Made by a program: the position numbers and the translations under genes. Positions 15,124-24,477 of a stretch of DNA of 64,000 nucleotides are shown piece by piece; the stretch's first letter is position 1, and each line of letters starts with the position of its first letter. The stretch lies in the NCBI RefSeq assembly GCF_013407955.1, contig NZ_JACCBU010000001.1:4340001-4404000 (forward strand). The letters run 5' to 3'. The notes under the pieces were generated by a model. It ran no database searches, was not told where the DNA came from, and saw only the letters and a list, made by a program, of their open reading frames with translations. This stretch comes from Microlunatus parietis (GTDB taxonomy: Bacteria > Actinomycetota > Actinomycetes > Propionibacteriales > Propionibacteriaceae).

Positions 15124-15853
15124 CGAACTCGATCCGGTCCGGCATCACGGCCCGGACCCGCTCGAAGATCAACTTCCGCTGTTCCGGTTCGATGATCAGG
15201 AAGCGGGACTGGGTCCCGATGTGACCGATGAAGTCGTCCCGGCCGAACCAGAGCCGCCGCGGGATGGCGTGCTCCTCGATCCCGCCGAACCGGGGGTCCT
15301 CGGCGATCTCGCTCGCCGGCCAGGCCCAGCCGACCCGGTCCACCGGGTTCAGCTGGGGGCCGGCGTGCGGATCGGCCTCGTCACCGATCGCCTGCCGGAA
15401 CCGGGCCCGGACCTCGGGATCGGCCAGCTCGAGTTCGCCGCCGAAGAACGCGGCCGTTCCGCCGGCCGGCAGGATCGCGGCCAGCCTGTCCCACCGGGTC
15501 GCCGGATCGGTCCAGTGCCAGGCGGCGGCTGCGTAGACCAGCTCGACCTGGCCGGCCAGCTCGTCCACCGGCAGCTGCTCGAACGCCCCGGCCATGGTCC
15601 GTACCGGCAGCCCGGCCGTCTGTTCCCGAAGGATGTCGAGCATCCGCGGGTCCGGCTCGCTGGCGATCACGGTGATCTTGTGCGCCGCCATCACCCGGGT
15701 CGCCTTGCCGGTGCCGGCGCCCACCTCGAGGGCGGTCCGGATCGGCAGCGCGGCGTAGTCGATGATCTTGGCGATCAGCGAGTCGGGGTAGCCGGGCCGA
15801 TGCCGCTCGTAGCCGGCCGCATCGGCACCGAAGGTCAGCGCGCGGGTGGTCAT
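15077..15853 (-). CDS. Class I SAM-dependent methyltransferase
   Basis: A 258-residue protein starting MTTRALTFGADAAGYERHRPGYP, a typical methyltransferase-11-type opening. ALEVGAGTGKATRVMA is motif I binding SAM, IASEPDPRML the acidic loop after strand 2, and VELVYAAAAWHWTDP the motif IV region. The substrate is unknown. I used the internal ATG at 15853 because the family begins there. It converges with the MDR gene. Confidence 0.87.
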   Translation of the reverse strand: MTTRALTFGADAAGYERHRPGYPDSLIAKIIDYAALPIRTALEVGAGTGKATRVMAAHKITVIASEPDPRMLDILREQTAGLPVRTMAGAFEQLPVDELAGQVELVYAAAAWHWTDPATRWDRLAAILPAGGTAAFFGGELELADPEVRARFRQAIGDEADPHAGPQLNPVDRVGWAWPASEIAEDPRFGGIEEHAIPRRLWFGRDDFIGHIGTQSRFLIIEPEQRKLIFERVRAVMPDRIEFVSDLVLHLARRAGPE

Positions 15854-15927
15854 GCCGCCATCCTGACCCACCCGTCAATCCCTTTCCGGGATTGGCTAGA
15901 ATGAGGCGATCCCCGTCGGAGGTGATC

Positions 15928-16329
15928 ATGATGAGCGAATCCTGGATCGACGCGCAGATCCGCAAGGCCGAGGAGCGCGGCGACTTCGACGATCTTCCTG
16001 GCAGCGGCAAGCCGATTCCCGGTCTCGGCCGGCGGCAGGACCCGAACTGGTGGCTCAAGGGCTACCTGAAGCGGGAGAAGCTGGACATGCCGCTGCCGGA
16101 GACCCTGGCCCTGCGCAAGGAGATCGAGCAGATCGCCGACACCGTCGCGGAAGAGCGGTCGGAGAAGGTGGTCCGGGAGATCGTGACCGATCTCAACACC
16201 CGGATCGTCGACGCCCGGCGCCGCCGCACGGACGGTCTCAAGATCACGATCGCGACCCTCGAGGTCGATCCGATCGTCGAGGCGTGGCGTGCTCGTCGGG
16301 AGGCCGAAGGCCGCCCGGTCCGGCCCTGA
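15928..16329 (+). CDS. DUF1992 protein
   Basis: A 133-residue protein with ESWIDAQIRKAEERGDFDDLPGSGKP, the conserved opening of DUF1992 (also found in the eukaryotic DNAJC28 protein), then WWLKGYLKREKLD and a helical, charged tail. Start is ATG after GGAGGT; ATG at 15931 is equally possible. The function is unknown. It ends 6 bases before the convergent dehydrogenase gene. Confidence 0.92.
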   Translation: MMSESWIDAQIRKAEERGDFDDLPGSGKPIPGLGRRQDPNWWLKGYLKREKLDMPLPETLALRKEIEQIADTVAEERSEKVVREIVTDLNTRIVDARRRRTDGLKITIATLEVDPIVEAWRARREAEGRPVRP

Positions 16330-16335
16330 CCTGCC

Positions 16336-17307
16336 TCAGGCACCCTCCGGCGCGGTGGCCGCCGCCTCGACCAGTTCGACCGCACGAACCGCGCGCAGCC
16401 CGTCCTCGCCGCTGACCTCGACCGGCGTCTGGGTCGCGACCGCGTTGACGAACGAGGCCAGTTCGCGGCGCAGGGAACCGCCCGAGACCTGCGGGTCGTG
16501 GGTCCAGTTGCGGCTGTCGATCCGTACCGACCGCCGCTCCGCCTCGGTGATCAACTCCAGCTCGTCGGTGGACAGGTCGACCAGGGCCGAGCCGTCGTCG
16601 CCGAACACCTGGACGCCCGCCAGGCAGCTCCGGGCCGAGGACGGGTGCAGCAGCCAGTGGTTCTCCAGCAGGGCCAGCGTCCCGTCCGCGAGATCGAGCG
16701 TCGCGACGGTGACGTCCGAATAGCTGCCGAACACCCGCCGGCCGGCCGCGGCCGCCGACGTGATGTCCTGCCCGGTGAGCCAGTGCAGCAGGTCGAGATC
16801 GTGGACGCCGAGGAAGGCGGTCACCGAGGCCCGGGCGGCGATCCGGTCGGCCGTGGTACGGGTGTTCACCCGGTGGATCCGGAGGTAGCGGAGCCGGCCC
16901 AACTCGCCCGCGTCGATCCGTCGCTTGAGCTCGCGGAGCCGTTCGTCGAACCGCAGCAGATGCCCGACCATCAGCCGGCCCGGCAGCGGCTGGGCGGCCA
17001 GGATCGCCTCGCAGTCGACCGCCGAAGTGGCCAGCGGTTTCTCAACCAGCACGTACTTTCCGGCGGTCAGGGCGAGGGTCGCAGCGGCCACGTGAAGATC
17101 ATCGGGAAGGGTGACCGAGACCGCATCGACCTCGGGCAGCACCTCGTCCAGCGTCTCCCGGACCGCCACCCCGAGCTCGGCGGAGATCTCGGCGGCCCGG
17201 GCCGGATCGGTCTCGACGCCGACCACCGATTCCACGGCCGGTTCCCCGAGCAGCACCCGGGCGTGCAGGCGGCCCATCACGCCGAGGCCGACGACGGCGA
17301 TCTTCAT
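16336..17307 (-). CDS. Gfo/Idh/MocA family oxidoreductase
   Basis: A 323-residue NAD(P)-dependent dehydrogenase. KIAVVGLGVMGRLHARVL is the Rossmann nucleotide site, and YVLVEKPLATS contains the EKP motif of the family. LGVHDLDLLHWLTG holds the conserved His/Asp of the substrate region. Family members oxidise sugars, inositols or related polyols. Start is the internal ATG at 17307. A second family member diverges from it, 72 bases away, suggesting a shared promoter region and a common pathway. Confidence 0.92.
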   Translation of the reverse strand: MKIAVVGLGVMGRLHARVLLGEPAVESVVGVETDPARAAEISAELGVAVRETLDEVLPEVDAVSVTLPDDLHVAAATLALTAGKYVLVEKPLATSAVDCEAILAAQPLPGRLMVGHLLRFDERLRELKRRIDAGELGRLRYLRIHRVNTRTTADRIAARASVTAFLGVHDLDLLHWLTGQDITSAAAAGRRVFGSYSDVTVATLDLADGTLALLENHWLLHPSSARSCLAGVQVFGDDGSALVDLSTDELELITEAERRSVRIDSRNWTHDPQVSGGSLRRELASFVNAVATQTPVEVSGEDGLRAVRAVELVEAAATAPEGA

Positions 17308-17379
17308 GCAGACACCCCGTTCCACGCTTGACCTTGATCATCGCCGATCCGTACCCTCGATGCAATCGGGGTCCCGAAC

Positions 17380-18435
17380 GTGGTGTCCCGCGGCAGGAAG
17401 TTGATCTTGAACTTAAGACAGGGAACCGTCGGCGTCGGCATCATCGGGGCCGGAATCATGGGCAGCAGTCACGCGGCCTCGGCGGTCGGGGATCCTCGGG
17501 TACGGTTGCGCGCGGTCGCTGGTCTGCCCAGGGAGACGGCGGTCCGGCTGGCGGAGACGTACCGGATCGCGATCGTGACCGATGACTACACCGAGCTGCT
17601 GGCGGATCCGTCGATCGACCTGGTGATCGTCGCCACGCCGGACCACCTGCACGCCGAGATCTGCCTGGCCGCGCTGGCTGCCGGCAAGCACGTGCTGGTG
17701 GAGAAGCCGCTCACCACGTCACTCGCCGAGGCGGACCGGATCCTGGCCCTCGAGCGGGAGTCCGCCGGCACCCTGATGGTGTCGTTCAACCACCGCTGGA
17801 TACCGGCGTACGCGCAGGCGCACGCGGAGATCACGGCCGGCCGGATCGGTCGGCCGCGGCTGGCGTACGCCCGGAAGAATGATCGGATCCACGTGCCCAC
17901 GACGATGCTGTCCTGGTCGGAACGGACCACCTGCGCTTGGTTCCTGTCCAGCCACGACATGGATCTGGTTGGCTGGTTCCTCGGCGCCCGCCCGGTTCGG
18001 GTGTACGCCAGCGCCGTCTCCGGGGTGCTGCGGGACCGCGGGATCGACACTCCGGATGCGATCCAGGCCCAGGTGACGTACGAGGGCGGCGCGGTGGCCA
18101 CCTTCGAGTCGTGCTGGATCTATCCGGACGCGTTCCCGACCATGACCGACTCGTTCATCGAGGTGGTCGGCGAACGCGGTGTGATCCAACTGCCCCGGGT
18201 CGATGATCAACTTCAGCTGACCACCGACGACGGTCACGAGTATCCGCGGCTGTCGATCGGTGCCGACCTGCACGGGCGTCGCGGCGGTGCGGTGACCGCG
18301 GCCCAGCAGCACATGATCGACTGCATCCTCCAAGATCACCGGCCGCTGGTCGATCCGCAGTCGTCCCGCGACGTGATCGCCCTGCTCGAGGCCGTACACC
18401 GGTCCATCGAGTCGGGCCAGCCGGAACCGCTCTAA
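17380..18435 (+). CDS. Gfo/Idh/MocA family oxidoreductase
   Basis: A 351-residue protein from GTG at 17380. TVGVGIIGAGIMGSSHA is the nucleotide-binding turn, HVLVEKPLTTS the EKP motif and LSSHDMDLVGWFLG the substrate region. It differs in sequence from the divergent neighbour, so they are not a recent duplication. TTG at 17407, six bases after AGGAAG, is an alternative start that would fit the family better. It converges with the peptidase gene, overlapping by 4 bases. Confidence 0.9.
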   Translation: MVSRGRKLILNLRQGTVGVGIIGAGIMGSSHAASAVGDPRVRLRAVAGLPRETAVRLAETYRIAIVTDDYTELLADPSIDLVIVATPDHLHAEICLAALAAGKHVLVEKPLTTSLAEADRILALERESAGTLMVSFNHRWIPAYAQAHAEITAGRIGRPRLAYARKNDRIHVPTTMLSWSERTTCAWFLSSHDMDLVGWFLGARPVRVYASAVSGVLRDRGIDTPDAIQAQVTYEGGAVATFESCWIYPDAFPTMTDSFIEVVGERGVIQLPRVDDQLQLTTDDGHEYPRLSIGADLHGRRGGAVTAAQQHMIDCILQDHRPLVDPQSSRDVIALLEAVHRSIESGQPEPL

Positions 18436-19748
18436 CGAACGTCCTTCGCCGAGGCGCGGAACGTGTTGCACTGATAGATGTCCCGGTGCCGGTAGCCCTG
18501 GATCGCCCAGGCGACGACATGATCAGTGGTGCCGTGGGTCTCGTCGCCGTAGTAGCGGCTGATCACTTCCCGATGGAAGGAGCGGCTCATCTTCCCGGTC
18601 TGCTTCATCGCCATGCCGCTGAAGCAGGTGGCCTGAAGTTCGATCCGTCGCCTGATCACCAACGACTCCGACCGGGGTGTGGTGGACTCGTGCCAGTGGG
18701 CCGCGAGGAGGATGCCGGTCCGGGCCTGCAGATGATGCCCGTACTCGTGGCCCATCATGTCGAAATAGGCCGACCAGCGCAGCCCGGAGCCGTTGCGGCC
18801 GTGGCCCAGTCCGCGGCCCACGTAGATCTGCTGGTTGGCCGAACAGTAGAACGCCGGCACCCGCCCGCCGCTGGTGCCACACGGCGACTTGACCCGGCCC
18901 AGATAGGTGCTGATCTTGACCTTGGTCGCCTGGAATCCTGCCCGTGCCAACGGTTTGCGCCACATCGCCGCCAGGCAGTCGGCCATCTTCTGCAGGTCCT
19001 TGCGCATCCTCTTCTCGGACAGCCGCGGGTACGGGCGATCGTAGAGACTCGGCACCTTCGAGCACGATGACTTGGACACCTTCTGCCCGTACAGCGCATT
19101 GCTCCGGGCCACCTCCGCCGCCTCCGCGAGCGAGGAACCGTAACCCGGCAGCGGCACCTCGTCGTAGCCGCGCTGAGGCTCGAGGTGTGCCGGCACGGCC
19201 TTCTTCGTCGGCGGCTTCCTGGTGGTCGGCGGTCGGGTCGTGGCCGGCTTGGTCGGCGGCCGCGTGGTCCTCGGCGGAGCGGTCGTCCGGGGCGGCGCCG
19301 TCGTGTGCGGGGGCGCCTTGGTCGCCTTCGTCGGCTTGGGATCGGACGGCCGCGGCGCCCTGGTCGTACGAGGTCCGTCCGTCGGTCGGGGCGACCACAC
19401 CGGCCCGGGCCGATCGGACGCCGCCTGCAGCCGATCGAAGTAGAGATTGACCCCGGCGACTCCGCCGATGAGCACGAGCACCAGAACGACCCCGATAATC
19501 ACCAATGCGGCGATGCCGCCACCACTGCGGCGAGGCGGCGGCTGAACCGGTGGCTGCGGCGGCCAGCCGCCCTGCGGTGCCTGTTGGTAGGGCGGCAACG
19601 GCTGGGGTGCCTGCGGTGCAGGTCCCCAAGGGCGTGGTGGCCGGCGAACCGGCTGCGGCATGGACGGTTTGTTCCAACTCCACGGCTGCCGGCCCCACGG
19701 CGGCTGATCCGGCGGTGGCGGCGGGCCGGGTTGGTTGGGCCAGCCCAT
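18432..19748 (-). CDS. Membrane-anchored neutral zinc metallopeptidase (YpfJ-like)
   Basis: A 438-residue protein. A Pro/Gln-rich cytoplasmic tail (about 1-80) precedes one membrane helix (IAALVIIGVVLVLVLIGGVAGV), a long Thr/Pro/Lys stalk (about 115-190) and a C-terminal peptidase domain. DMMGHEYGHHLQ carries HExxH; FYCSANQQIYVG and a later RIELQATCFSGMA match the neutral zinc peptidase family, including the downstream Glu. Start is ATG at 19748 after GGAGGGAG. The stalk suggests it works at the wall face. Confidence 0.85.
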   Translation of the reverse strand: MGWPNQPGPPPPPDQPPWGRQPWSWNKPSMPQPVRRPPRPWGPAPQAPQPLPPYQQAPQGGWPPQPPVQPPPRRSGGGIAALVIIGVVLVLVLIGGVAGVNLYFDRLQAASDRPGPVWSPRPTDGPRTTRAPRPSDPKPTKATKAPPHTTAPPRTTAPPRTTRPPTKPATTRPPTTRKPPTKKAVPAHLEPQRGYDEVPLPGYGSSLAEAAEVARSNALYGQKVSKSSCSKVPSLYDRPYPRLSEKRMRKDLQKMADCLAAMWRKPLARAGFQATKVKISTYLGRVKSPCGTSGGRVPAFYCSANQQIYVGRGLGHGRNGSGLRWSAYFDMMGHEYGHHLQARTGILLAAHWHESTTPRSESLVIRRRIELQATCFSGMAMKQTGKMSRSFHREVISRYYGDETHGTTDHVVAWAIQGYRHRDIYQCNTFRASAKDVR

Positions 19749-19933
19749 GGGTCTCCCTCCACCTGCCTGCATTCGGTCTCAGATCCTAACCACGCGCCCG
19801 GCCCATCCACTCTTGATGCCTGATCCTGGATCTCCCCACTGACGAGACACTGACGCGGCGGCCCCGGTCGTCGCGAGACCCTGATTCCGTTGGGTCTCCG
19901 GGCAGGGTGCCAGGTACAGTACGTACGCGCGCG

Positions 19934-20006
19934 GGGCCTCTAGCTCAATTGGCAGAGCAGCGGACTTTTAATCCGCGGGTTGTGGGTTCGAGTCCCACGG
20001 GGCCCA
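19934..20006 (+). tRNA. tRNA-Lys (TTT)
   Basis: The acceptor GGGCCTC pairs with GGGGCCC through one T-G pair, and the discriminator is A. D arm GCTC/GAGC, anticodon stem GCGGA/TCCGC with loop CTTTTAA (anticodon TTT) and T arm GTGGG/CCCAC are all clean. CCA is not encoded. The accessory-looking 20-29 kb stretch starts directly downstream. Confidence 0.95.
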
Positions 20007-20011
20007 CTGGC

Positions 20012-20037
20012 TGAATCCCTTGAGAATAAGGGATTCA
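20012..20037. terminator. Perfect hairpin after tRNA-Lys
   Basis: TGAATCCCTT and AAGGGATTCA form a perfect 10-bp stem around the loop GAGAAT, five bases after the tRNA. There is no T-run, so it may be a weak terminator or a processing structure rather than a classic intrinsic terminator. The next 135 bases hold no gene I can support. Confidence 0.5.
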
Positions 20038-20174
20038 TGCCCGTAAGGGATGAGAACCGGAGCAATCCGGACGGTGCCCCTTGTGGGAAGCGGGGTTGCT
20101 GCTGCGGGTCCGGTGCTGGCGCGGTCATGGGGCGCGAAGGTGACGCTCACGCGCGGCCGCGAGGATGTCAATGC

Positions 20175-20957
20175 TCATGGCTGGCCACTGGGACCGTTCT
20201 CGGTTGCAGATTGGCTGAGCGACGTCAGGCGATTCGTCAACGCGGTTGGATCGATGCCGTGCCAGCTGCCGGGTTCTCGCCACAACGTGGCGTCGGCACG
20301 GCTGACGAGCGTCTCTCCCATTCCGGTGATCTCCGGCGGTGAGCCGTCACTGATGATCACGTGGATCGGTGTGGGTACGGCGGCCAAGGTGTCAGCGGTG
20401 ACTTCGGTGAGATCGAGCTCGGCGGGGAGCGTCGAGGCGCAGCGGACGACATCCTTCCAGGCGGGCGACTCGACCACGGTTCGGATGATCTCCTCCGGCG
20501 TCCCGGTCGCGTCATAGAACGCCCGAACGGCAGTCTCGGGAGCGCCGGCAGCGAGGGCCTGATCGATGCGCTCCCGCAAGCCGCTGCCGTCCCGGGCGTC
20601 CGAGACCGCCGGCTCTACCAGCGCGATGGTCGCTGGTCGGAGGTGCCTGGCCGCACGCAGCACAAGGGCGCCGCCCGAGGAGAATCCCGTGACGATATCC
20701 GCGCCACCGAGGTGGGCGACGAGGCCGGCGAGATCGTCGATCTCGTCGCGTGCCGATGGCCTGGCCTCCCGATTCAACCCGCGTCCTCGTCTGTCATAGG
20801 TCACAACCTCGAACCGCGACGTGAGCATCTCGAGCGCGGCTTCCATCGGGCGCATCGCACTGGACCCGAGTGCGGGGTCGACCCAGATCAGCCGAGGGCC
20901 TGTCCCCGTTGTCTCGAAGTGGATCACATATCCGTCACGAGTGAACTGGCCGTTCAT
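20175..20957 (-). CDS. Alpha/beta hydrolase
   Basis: A 260-residue protein starting MNGQFTRDGYVIHFETTGTGP. VVTYDRRGRGLN and DIVTGFSSGGALVLRAA give the family pattern with nucleophile Ser in G-x-S-x-G form (GFSSG). REPGSWHGIDP supplies the likely catalytic His. ATG at 20957 follows GGGGAGGG, so I prefer it to the longer frame. A TetR gene diverges 57 bases away with an operator between them, so the hydrolase is probably under its control. Confidence 0.88.
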   Translation of the reverse strand: MNGQFTRDGYVIHFETTGTGPRLIWVDPALGSSAMRPMEAALEMLTSRFEVVTYDRRGRGLNREARPSARDEIDDLAGLVAHLGGADIVTGFSSGGALVLRAARHLRPATIALVEPAVSDARDGSGLRERIDQALAAGAPETAVRAFYDATGTPEEIIRTVVESPAWKDVVRCASTLPAELDLTEVTADTLAAVPTPIHVIISDGSPPEITGMGETLVSRADATLWREPGSWHGIDPTALTNRLTSLSQSATENGPSGQP

Positions 20958-20999
20958 GCGATCCCTCCCCTGTACTCGCGGGTTCAGTTCCGCCATGAC

Positions 21000-21015
21000 T
21001 GTACTCTTGAGTACA
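21000..21015. promoter_or_regulatory. TetR operator overlapping the tetR start codon
   Basis: TGTACTC-TT-GAGTACA is a perfect 16-bp palindrome whose last base is the A of the TetR ATG. TACTCT at 21002-21007 could be a -10 element, placing transcription start at or near the ATG (leaderless). Binding here would shut off tetR and could also affect the divergent hydrolase. Confidence 0.6.
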
Positions 21016-21674
21016 TGTCAGGTGCAAACGGTCCCTCCGGAGCGAAACACGATGCGATCCTGCGCGCCGCGAAGGAGGCGTTCCTCCGTGACGGATTCGC
21101 GGCCGGGAACGTTGACGATATCGCCGCGCAAGCCAACGTGTCGAAGGTGACGATCTATAGCCACTTCGGCTCGAAGGAGGACCTCTTCAGGAGAGTCATG
21201 GAGTGGGTGATCGCCTCACGTTCTGCCGGCGGCCCCGCCCTCGATCCGGGGATTGATCCGTCCGAGCTTCACGCGGTCTTGACTGCGATCGGTCTTGATC
21301 TTGTCAGGACCGTACGCAGCAAGGAGGTGCTGGCCATGCGTCGGGTGCTGATCGCGGAACAGGCCCGCCATCCATCTTTGGCCGAGGCCTGGCGGCGCGC
21401 GACCACGCTCGCCACGACGGAATCCCTCAAGGACTACTTCGTCGCGCTGCAACGACGCGGGATGATCATGGACGACGCCGACCCTCGGACCATGGCCTCG
21501 CAGTTCCTCTGGATGCTCATCGGGGATTCGCTTGACGCTGGCCTTCTCGGCGGGTCACCGCGCCCACGCGGTGCGCAGGGCGTGGCCGAGGCCGCGGCCA
21601 CCACCATCGTCCGTGCCTACTCCGCAGACGAAACCCAAGCCCGCCGTTCCCATCGAAGGGCGACATCCGCCTGA
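21015..21674 (+). CDS. TetR/AcrR family transcriptional regulator
   Basis: A 219-residue regulator. The N-terminal helix-turn-helix AILRAAKEAFLRDGFAAG, VDDIAAQANVSKVTIYSHFGSKEDLF is a textbook TetR domain. The rest is a helical ligand-binding domain of AcrR C-terminal type. It probably controls itself and the divergent alpha/beta hydrolase through the palindrome at its start. The ligand is unknown. Confidence 0.93.
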   Translation: MSGANGPSGAKHDAILRAAKEAFLRDGFAAGNVDDIAAQANVSKVTIYSHFGSKEDLFRRVMEWVIASRSAGGPALDPGIDPSELHAVLTAIGLDLVRTVRSKEVLAMRRVLIAEQARHPSLAEAWRRATTLATTESLKDYFVALQRRGMIMDDADPRTMASQFLWMLIGDSLDAGLLGGSPRPRGAQGVAEAAATTIVRAYSADETQARRSHRRATSA

Positions 21675-21908
21675 ACGCGAGTAGGAAGTGCATAGCTCGG
21701 AAAGTTCCGTACGTGCGGCGCCGGCGTGGGTCCTTCAGCGGGGATTGGACCTTCTCTGCATTCCGTTCCCCTGCCCGCTGCTCCTGCGTGCCGAGCCGGT
21801 GACCAAGGCTCAGGCGGAGGCCATCGTGCTCTGGTTCGGCGCGACGCCGTTTGGGTACCGAGCAGCGAGTCTGGGCATGGGTCGTGATGCGGAGGCGAGG
21901 ACCTGATC

Positions 21909-22988
21909 GTGGGGGAGTACCGGATTGGTGTGATCGGCTTGGGGCGGATGGGTCGGCGTCATTTCACAGCACTGGCGGCGAGTCCTCGGTGGCAGTTGGC
22001 ATGGGCTTGCGATCGGGACCCTGACTCCCTTGCCTGGGCTCAGCAGTCGATTCCCGGCCTCCGGGTCGGGACCGACGGGCTGCGACTCATGCGGGAGGAG
22101 CGCGAGCGCACCGACGCTGTAGGCGTGTTCACGTTGGCCGATGCCAGGCCCGGGTTGATCGAGCGGGCTCTCGATGAAGGTCTGCATGTGCTGGCGGAGA
22201 AGCCGCTCGGCTCCGATGCCGCTCAGGAGGAGCGGCTTCTGGCACGGATCGAGTCCAGTGGGCGCCTGGTGGTGGTCAATCTGTTCAATCGCAACACCTG
22301 GTACCACCAGTTCATGATCGACTTCGTCCGGTCCGGCCAACTGGGCCGGCTGGTGTCGATCGAGGCCGTGCACCTGACTCCGGATCTGTTGCCGACCGAG
22401 GGCCATCAACCCGAAGGACCACCGTTTCGGGACTGCGGCATGCACTACGTCGATCTGGTGTGCTGGTACGCCGGCAGCGACTTCGCCGAGTGGGACGCTC
22501 GCGGGCTCCGGCTCTGGGATTGGCCGGACCCTTGGTGGGTCGATGTCCACGGCCATTTCAGGAACGGGACTCTGTTCCGGATCGCCCAGACGTTCGGGTA
22601 CGGACAGCAGGCCGAGCAGGTCGCGGCGCGCAGTCAGTTCGAGGTCGTCGGCAGTCACGGCGTGGTCCGGATGCGGCACGATTTCGCCGAGGTCATCGTG
22701 GAGTGTCACGGCCGGTCGTCCACGGTCCAGCGGGCCGGGCCGTACCAGGGCAAGCGGCTCGACGTCTTGGCCGAGCGGTTCGCCGACGTCATCGAGGGCC
22801 GGGCGGTGGTCGATCTGCCGTCCGCTGCCGACAGCGTCGCGGCGGCCCGGACGGCCGAGGAGATGCTGTGTGCGGCCCGCCGACGCTCAACGGCCATCGG
22901 CACAGCCGCCGACCTCGACAAGGCACTGCGCTATCGGGCCGCGCTGAAGCAGCAGGGCCGGGCCTTTCCCGAAGCCCTCCTCACGTGA
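21909..22988 (+). CDS. Gfo/Idh/MocA family oxidoreductase
   Basis: A 359-residue protein. YRIGVIGLGRMGRRHFTALA is the nucleotide site, LHVLAEKPLGSD the EKP motif, and CGMHYVDLVCWYAG the substrate-region His. GTG start after GCGAGGACCTGATC. It is the third family member within 7 kb. Codon use is more relaxed than in the first two, with more T/A-ending codons. A small frame upstream (21688-21906) lacks any family signal and I do not call it. Confidence 0.9.
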   Translation: MGEYRIGVIGLGRMGRRHFTALAASPRWQLAWACDRDPDSLAWAQQSIPGLRVGTDGLRLMREERERTDAVGVFTLADARPGLIERALDEGLHVLAEKPLGSDAAQEERLLARIESSGRLVVVNLFNRNTWYHQFMIDFVRSGQLGRLVSIEAVHLTPDLLPTEGHQPEGPPFRDCGMHYVDLVCWYAGSDFAEWDARGLRLWDWPDPWWVDVHGHFRNGTLFRIAQTFGYGQQAEQVAARSQFEVVGSHGVVRMRHDFAEVIVECHGRSSTVQRAGPYQGKRLDVLAERFADVIEGRAVVDLPSAADSVAAARTAEEMLCAARRRSTAIGTAADLDKALRYRAALKQQGRAFPEALLT

Positions 22989-23243
22989 CGGCGCCCTCTA
23001 CGAAGCCGGCACGGTCTGCGGGCACGACAGCGGAGCGGCCTGACCGGGTTGGGGCTTGGCGGGACCCAGGTAGGCCAGCGGGCTGTCCGGCTGTCTGCCG
23101 AATCTCACGTCTGTTCATTCGGGAGACGGTCCGGACGCTTCGGCCAGCAGCTGGACTGGGGTCAGGAATGACTCTAACGGCCGTTTCTGCGCTGCCGCTA
23201 TGCCACGATCAGGTCTGCTTGGATGGCCCCGGCCGACTGCCGC

Positions 23244-24233
23244 CTAGGTGGCGAAGACCGCGGCGGGATCGACCGCCAGGCAGTCACGAGCCAGCTGCAT
23301 GCGCAGCCTGAGGTGATCACGGTCGAGATCGGTGTGTCCGATGATCGACAAGCACATGGATGCGTGGCGGGCCGCCATCATGATCGGAAGAGTCGCGACC
23401 ACGGATTCCGACAACTCACGCACTGTTCGATAGCCGGCAACGAAGGCTGCAGCATGGGCCGGCCAGCTTTCGGTGAAGTCGCGGAGGTTTCCCAGAACGG
23501 CCCCGAAATCGTACGACCGTGGCCCGAATCCGAAGTCGTCGAAGTCGAGAATGCCGAGCCGTTGATGGCCGTCATCCGAGGACCAGTGGCAGTTGCCGAG
23601 GATGTAGTCGGCGTGAATGATGCCCCAGTCCGTGGAGCGGTCGAACACCTGCCGGGTGCAGTCTTTGACCTCGTCGAACAGCGCCAACTCGGCCGCCGAC
23701 AGCACGTCGTTGAGAATCGCGGACTTCTTGCCCATCAGGCCGGGGGCGTTGTCGGTGAGTAACGAGTCGACGTCCCAATGCACGGGGGCTGGGCCGGGCC
23801 ATTGATCGAGGGCCGTGTGGAGTGCGCCGAGACCGCGGCCGAGCAGCCGTACGGCGTCGACGCCCAACCCGGTGTCCGGACGAGCAGCGTGGCCGGGAAC
23901 CCAACCCAACAGGGAGTACAACGACCCGTCGATCTCGGTCACCAGATCACCGGCCTCCGTTCGCCGCGGCCGTGGAACGGCGAAAGGCTGCGGCATCTCC
24001 TGGTCAAGGAACTCGAGCATCGCCAGTTCCGCGCGGACCTCGTCCGCGGTGCGCCATCCGATCCCGTGCATTCGTAGGGCCCACGACGGTTCAGGATCAG
24101 CTTCGTGACGAAGGCTGAACACCGTGTTGTGCAGGGTTCGAACATGATCGAGCCGCCACCCCTGCTCCGAACGCAGACCGAACGCGGCCAGGACCTCGGC
24201 CGGCACCGGAGGATGATCAGCGGTCTTCGTCAT
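23244..24233 (-). CDS. APH-fold phosphotransferase
   Basis: A 329-residue kinase-fold protein. GIIHADYILGNCHW near residue 215 is the catalytic HxDxxxxN loop and LGILDFDDFGFG the metal-binding DFDD motif. The spacing suits the homoserine-kinase/choline-kinase-like branch. It is monocistronic; about 250 bases on each side hold no recognisable gene. Start is ATG at 24233; the frame extends three codons further. Confidence 0.85.
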   Translation of the reverse strand: MTKTADHPPVPAEVLAAFGLRSEQGWRLDHVRTLHNTVFSLRHEADPEPSWALRMHGIGWRTADEVRAELAMLEFLDQEMPQPFAVPRPRRTEAGDLVTEIDGSLYSLLGWVPGHAARPDTGLGVDAVRLLGRGLGALHTALDQWPGPAPVHWDVDSLLTDNAPGLMGKKSAILNDVLSAAELALFDEVKDCTRQVFDRSTDWGIIHADYILGNCHWSSDDGHQRLGILDFDDFGFGPRSYDFGAVLGNLRDFTESWPAHAAAFVAGYRTVRELSESVVATLPIMMAARHASMCLSIIGHTDLDRDHLRLRMQLARDCLAVDPAAVFAT

Positions 24234-24477
24234 CCAGCGCACGCTAGCGATTCACTCAGGAGACCGGCCACCGATTTCCTCCAGGGTGTCCGGCCAGGCC
24301 GCTGACCTTCGCCGTGAGCGGGTCGACGCCGAGCCGGGCCGCGTCGACGAGATCACCGCCGTTGACCGGTGGAGGCTGGTGGTGTCGTCGTCCGCGCCGC
24401 GGTGCTTCACGCCGGTCACACCAGGCGCTGCCCCTGACGGCCGCCGGTGGTTGCGTCCGATAGGTGGGGTGCGCCCG

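Noticed and set aside
21688..21906. Small plus-strand frame of 72 codons before the third Gfo/Idh/MocA gene
   Set aside because: No family pattern, weak ribosome site and mixed hydrophobic/random composition. It could be a gene remnant, but I cannot support it.
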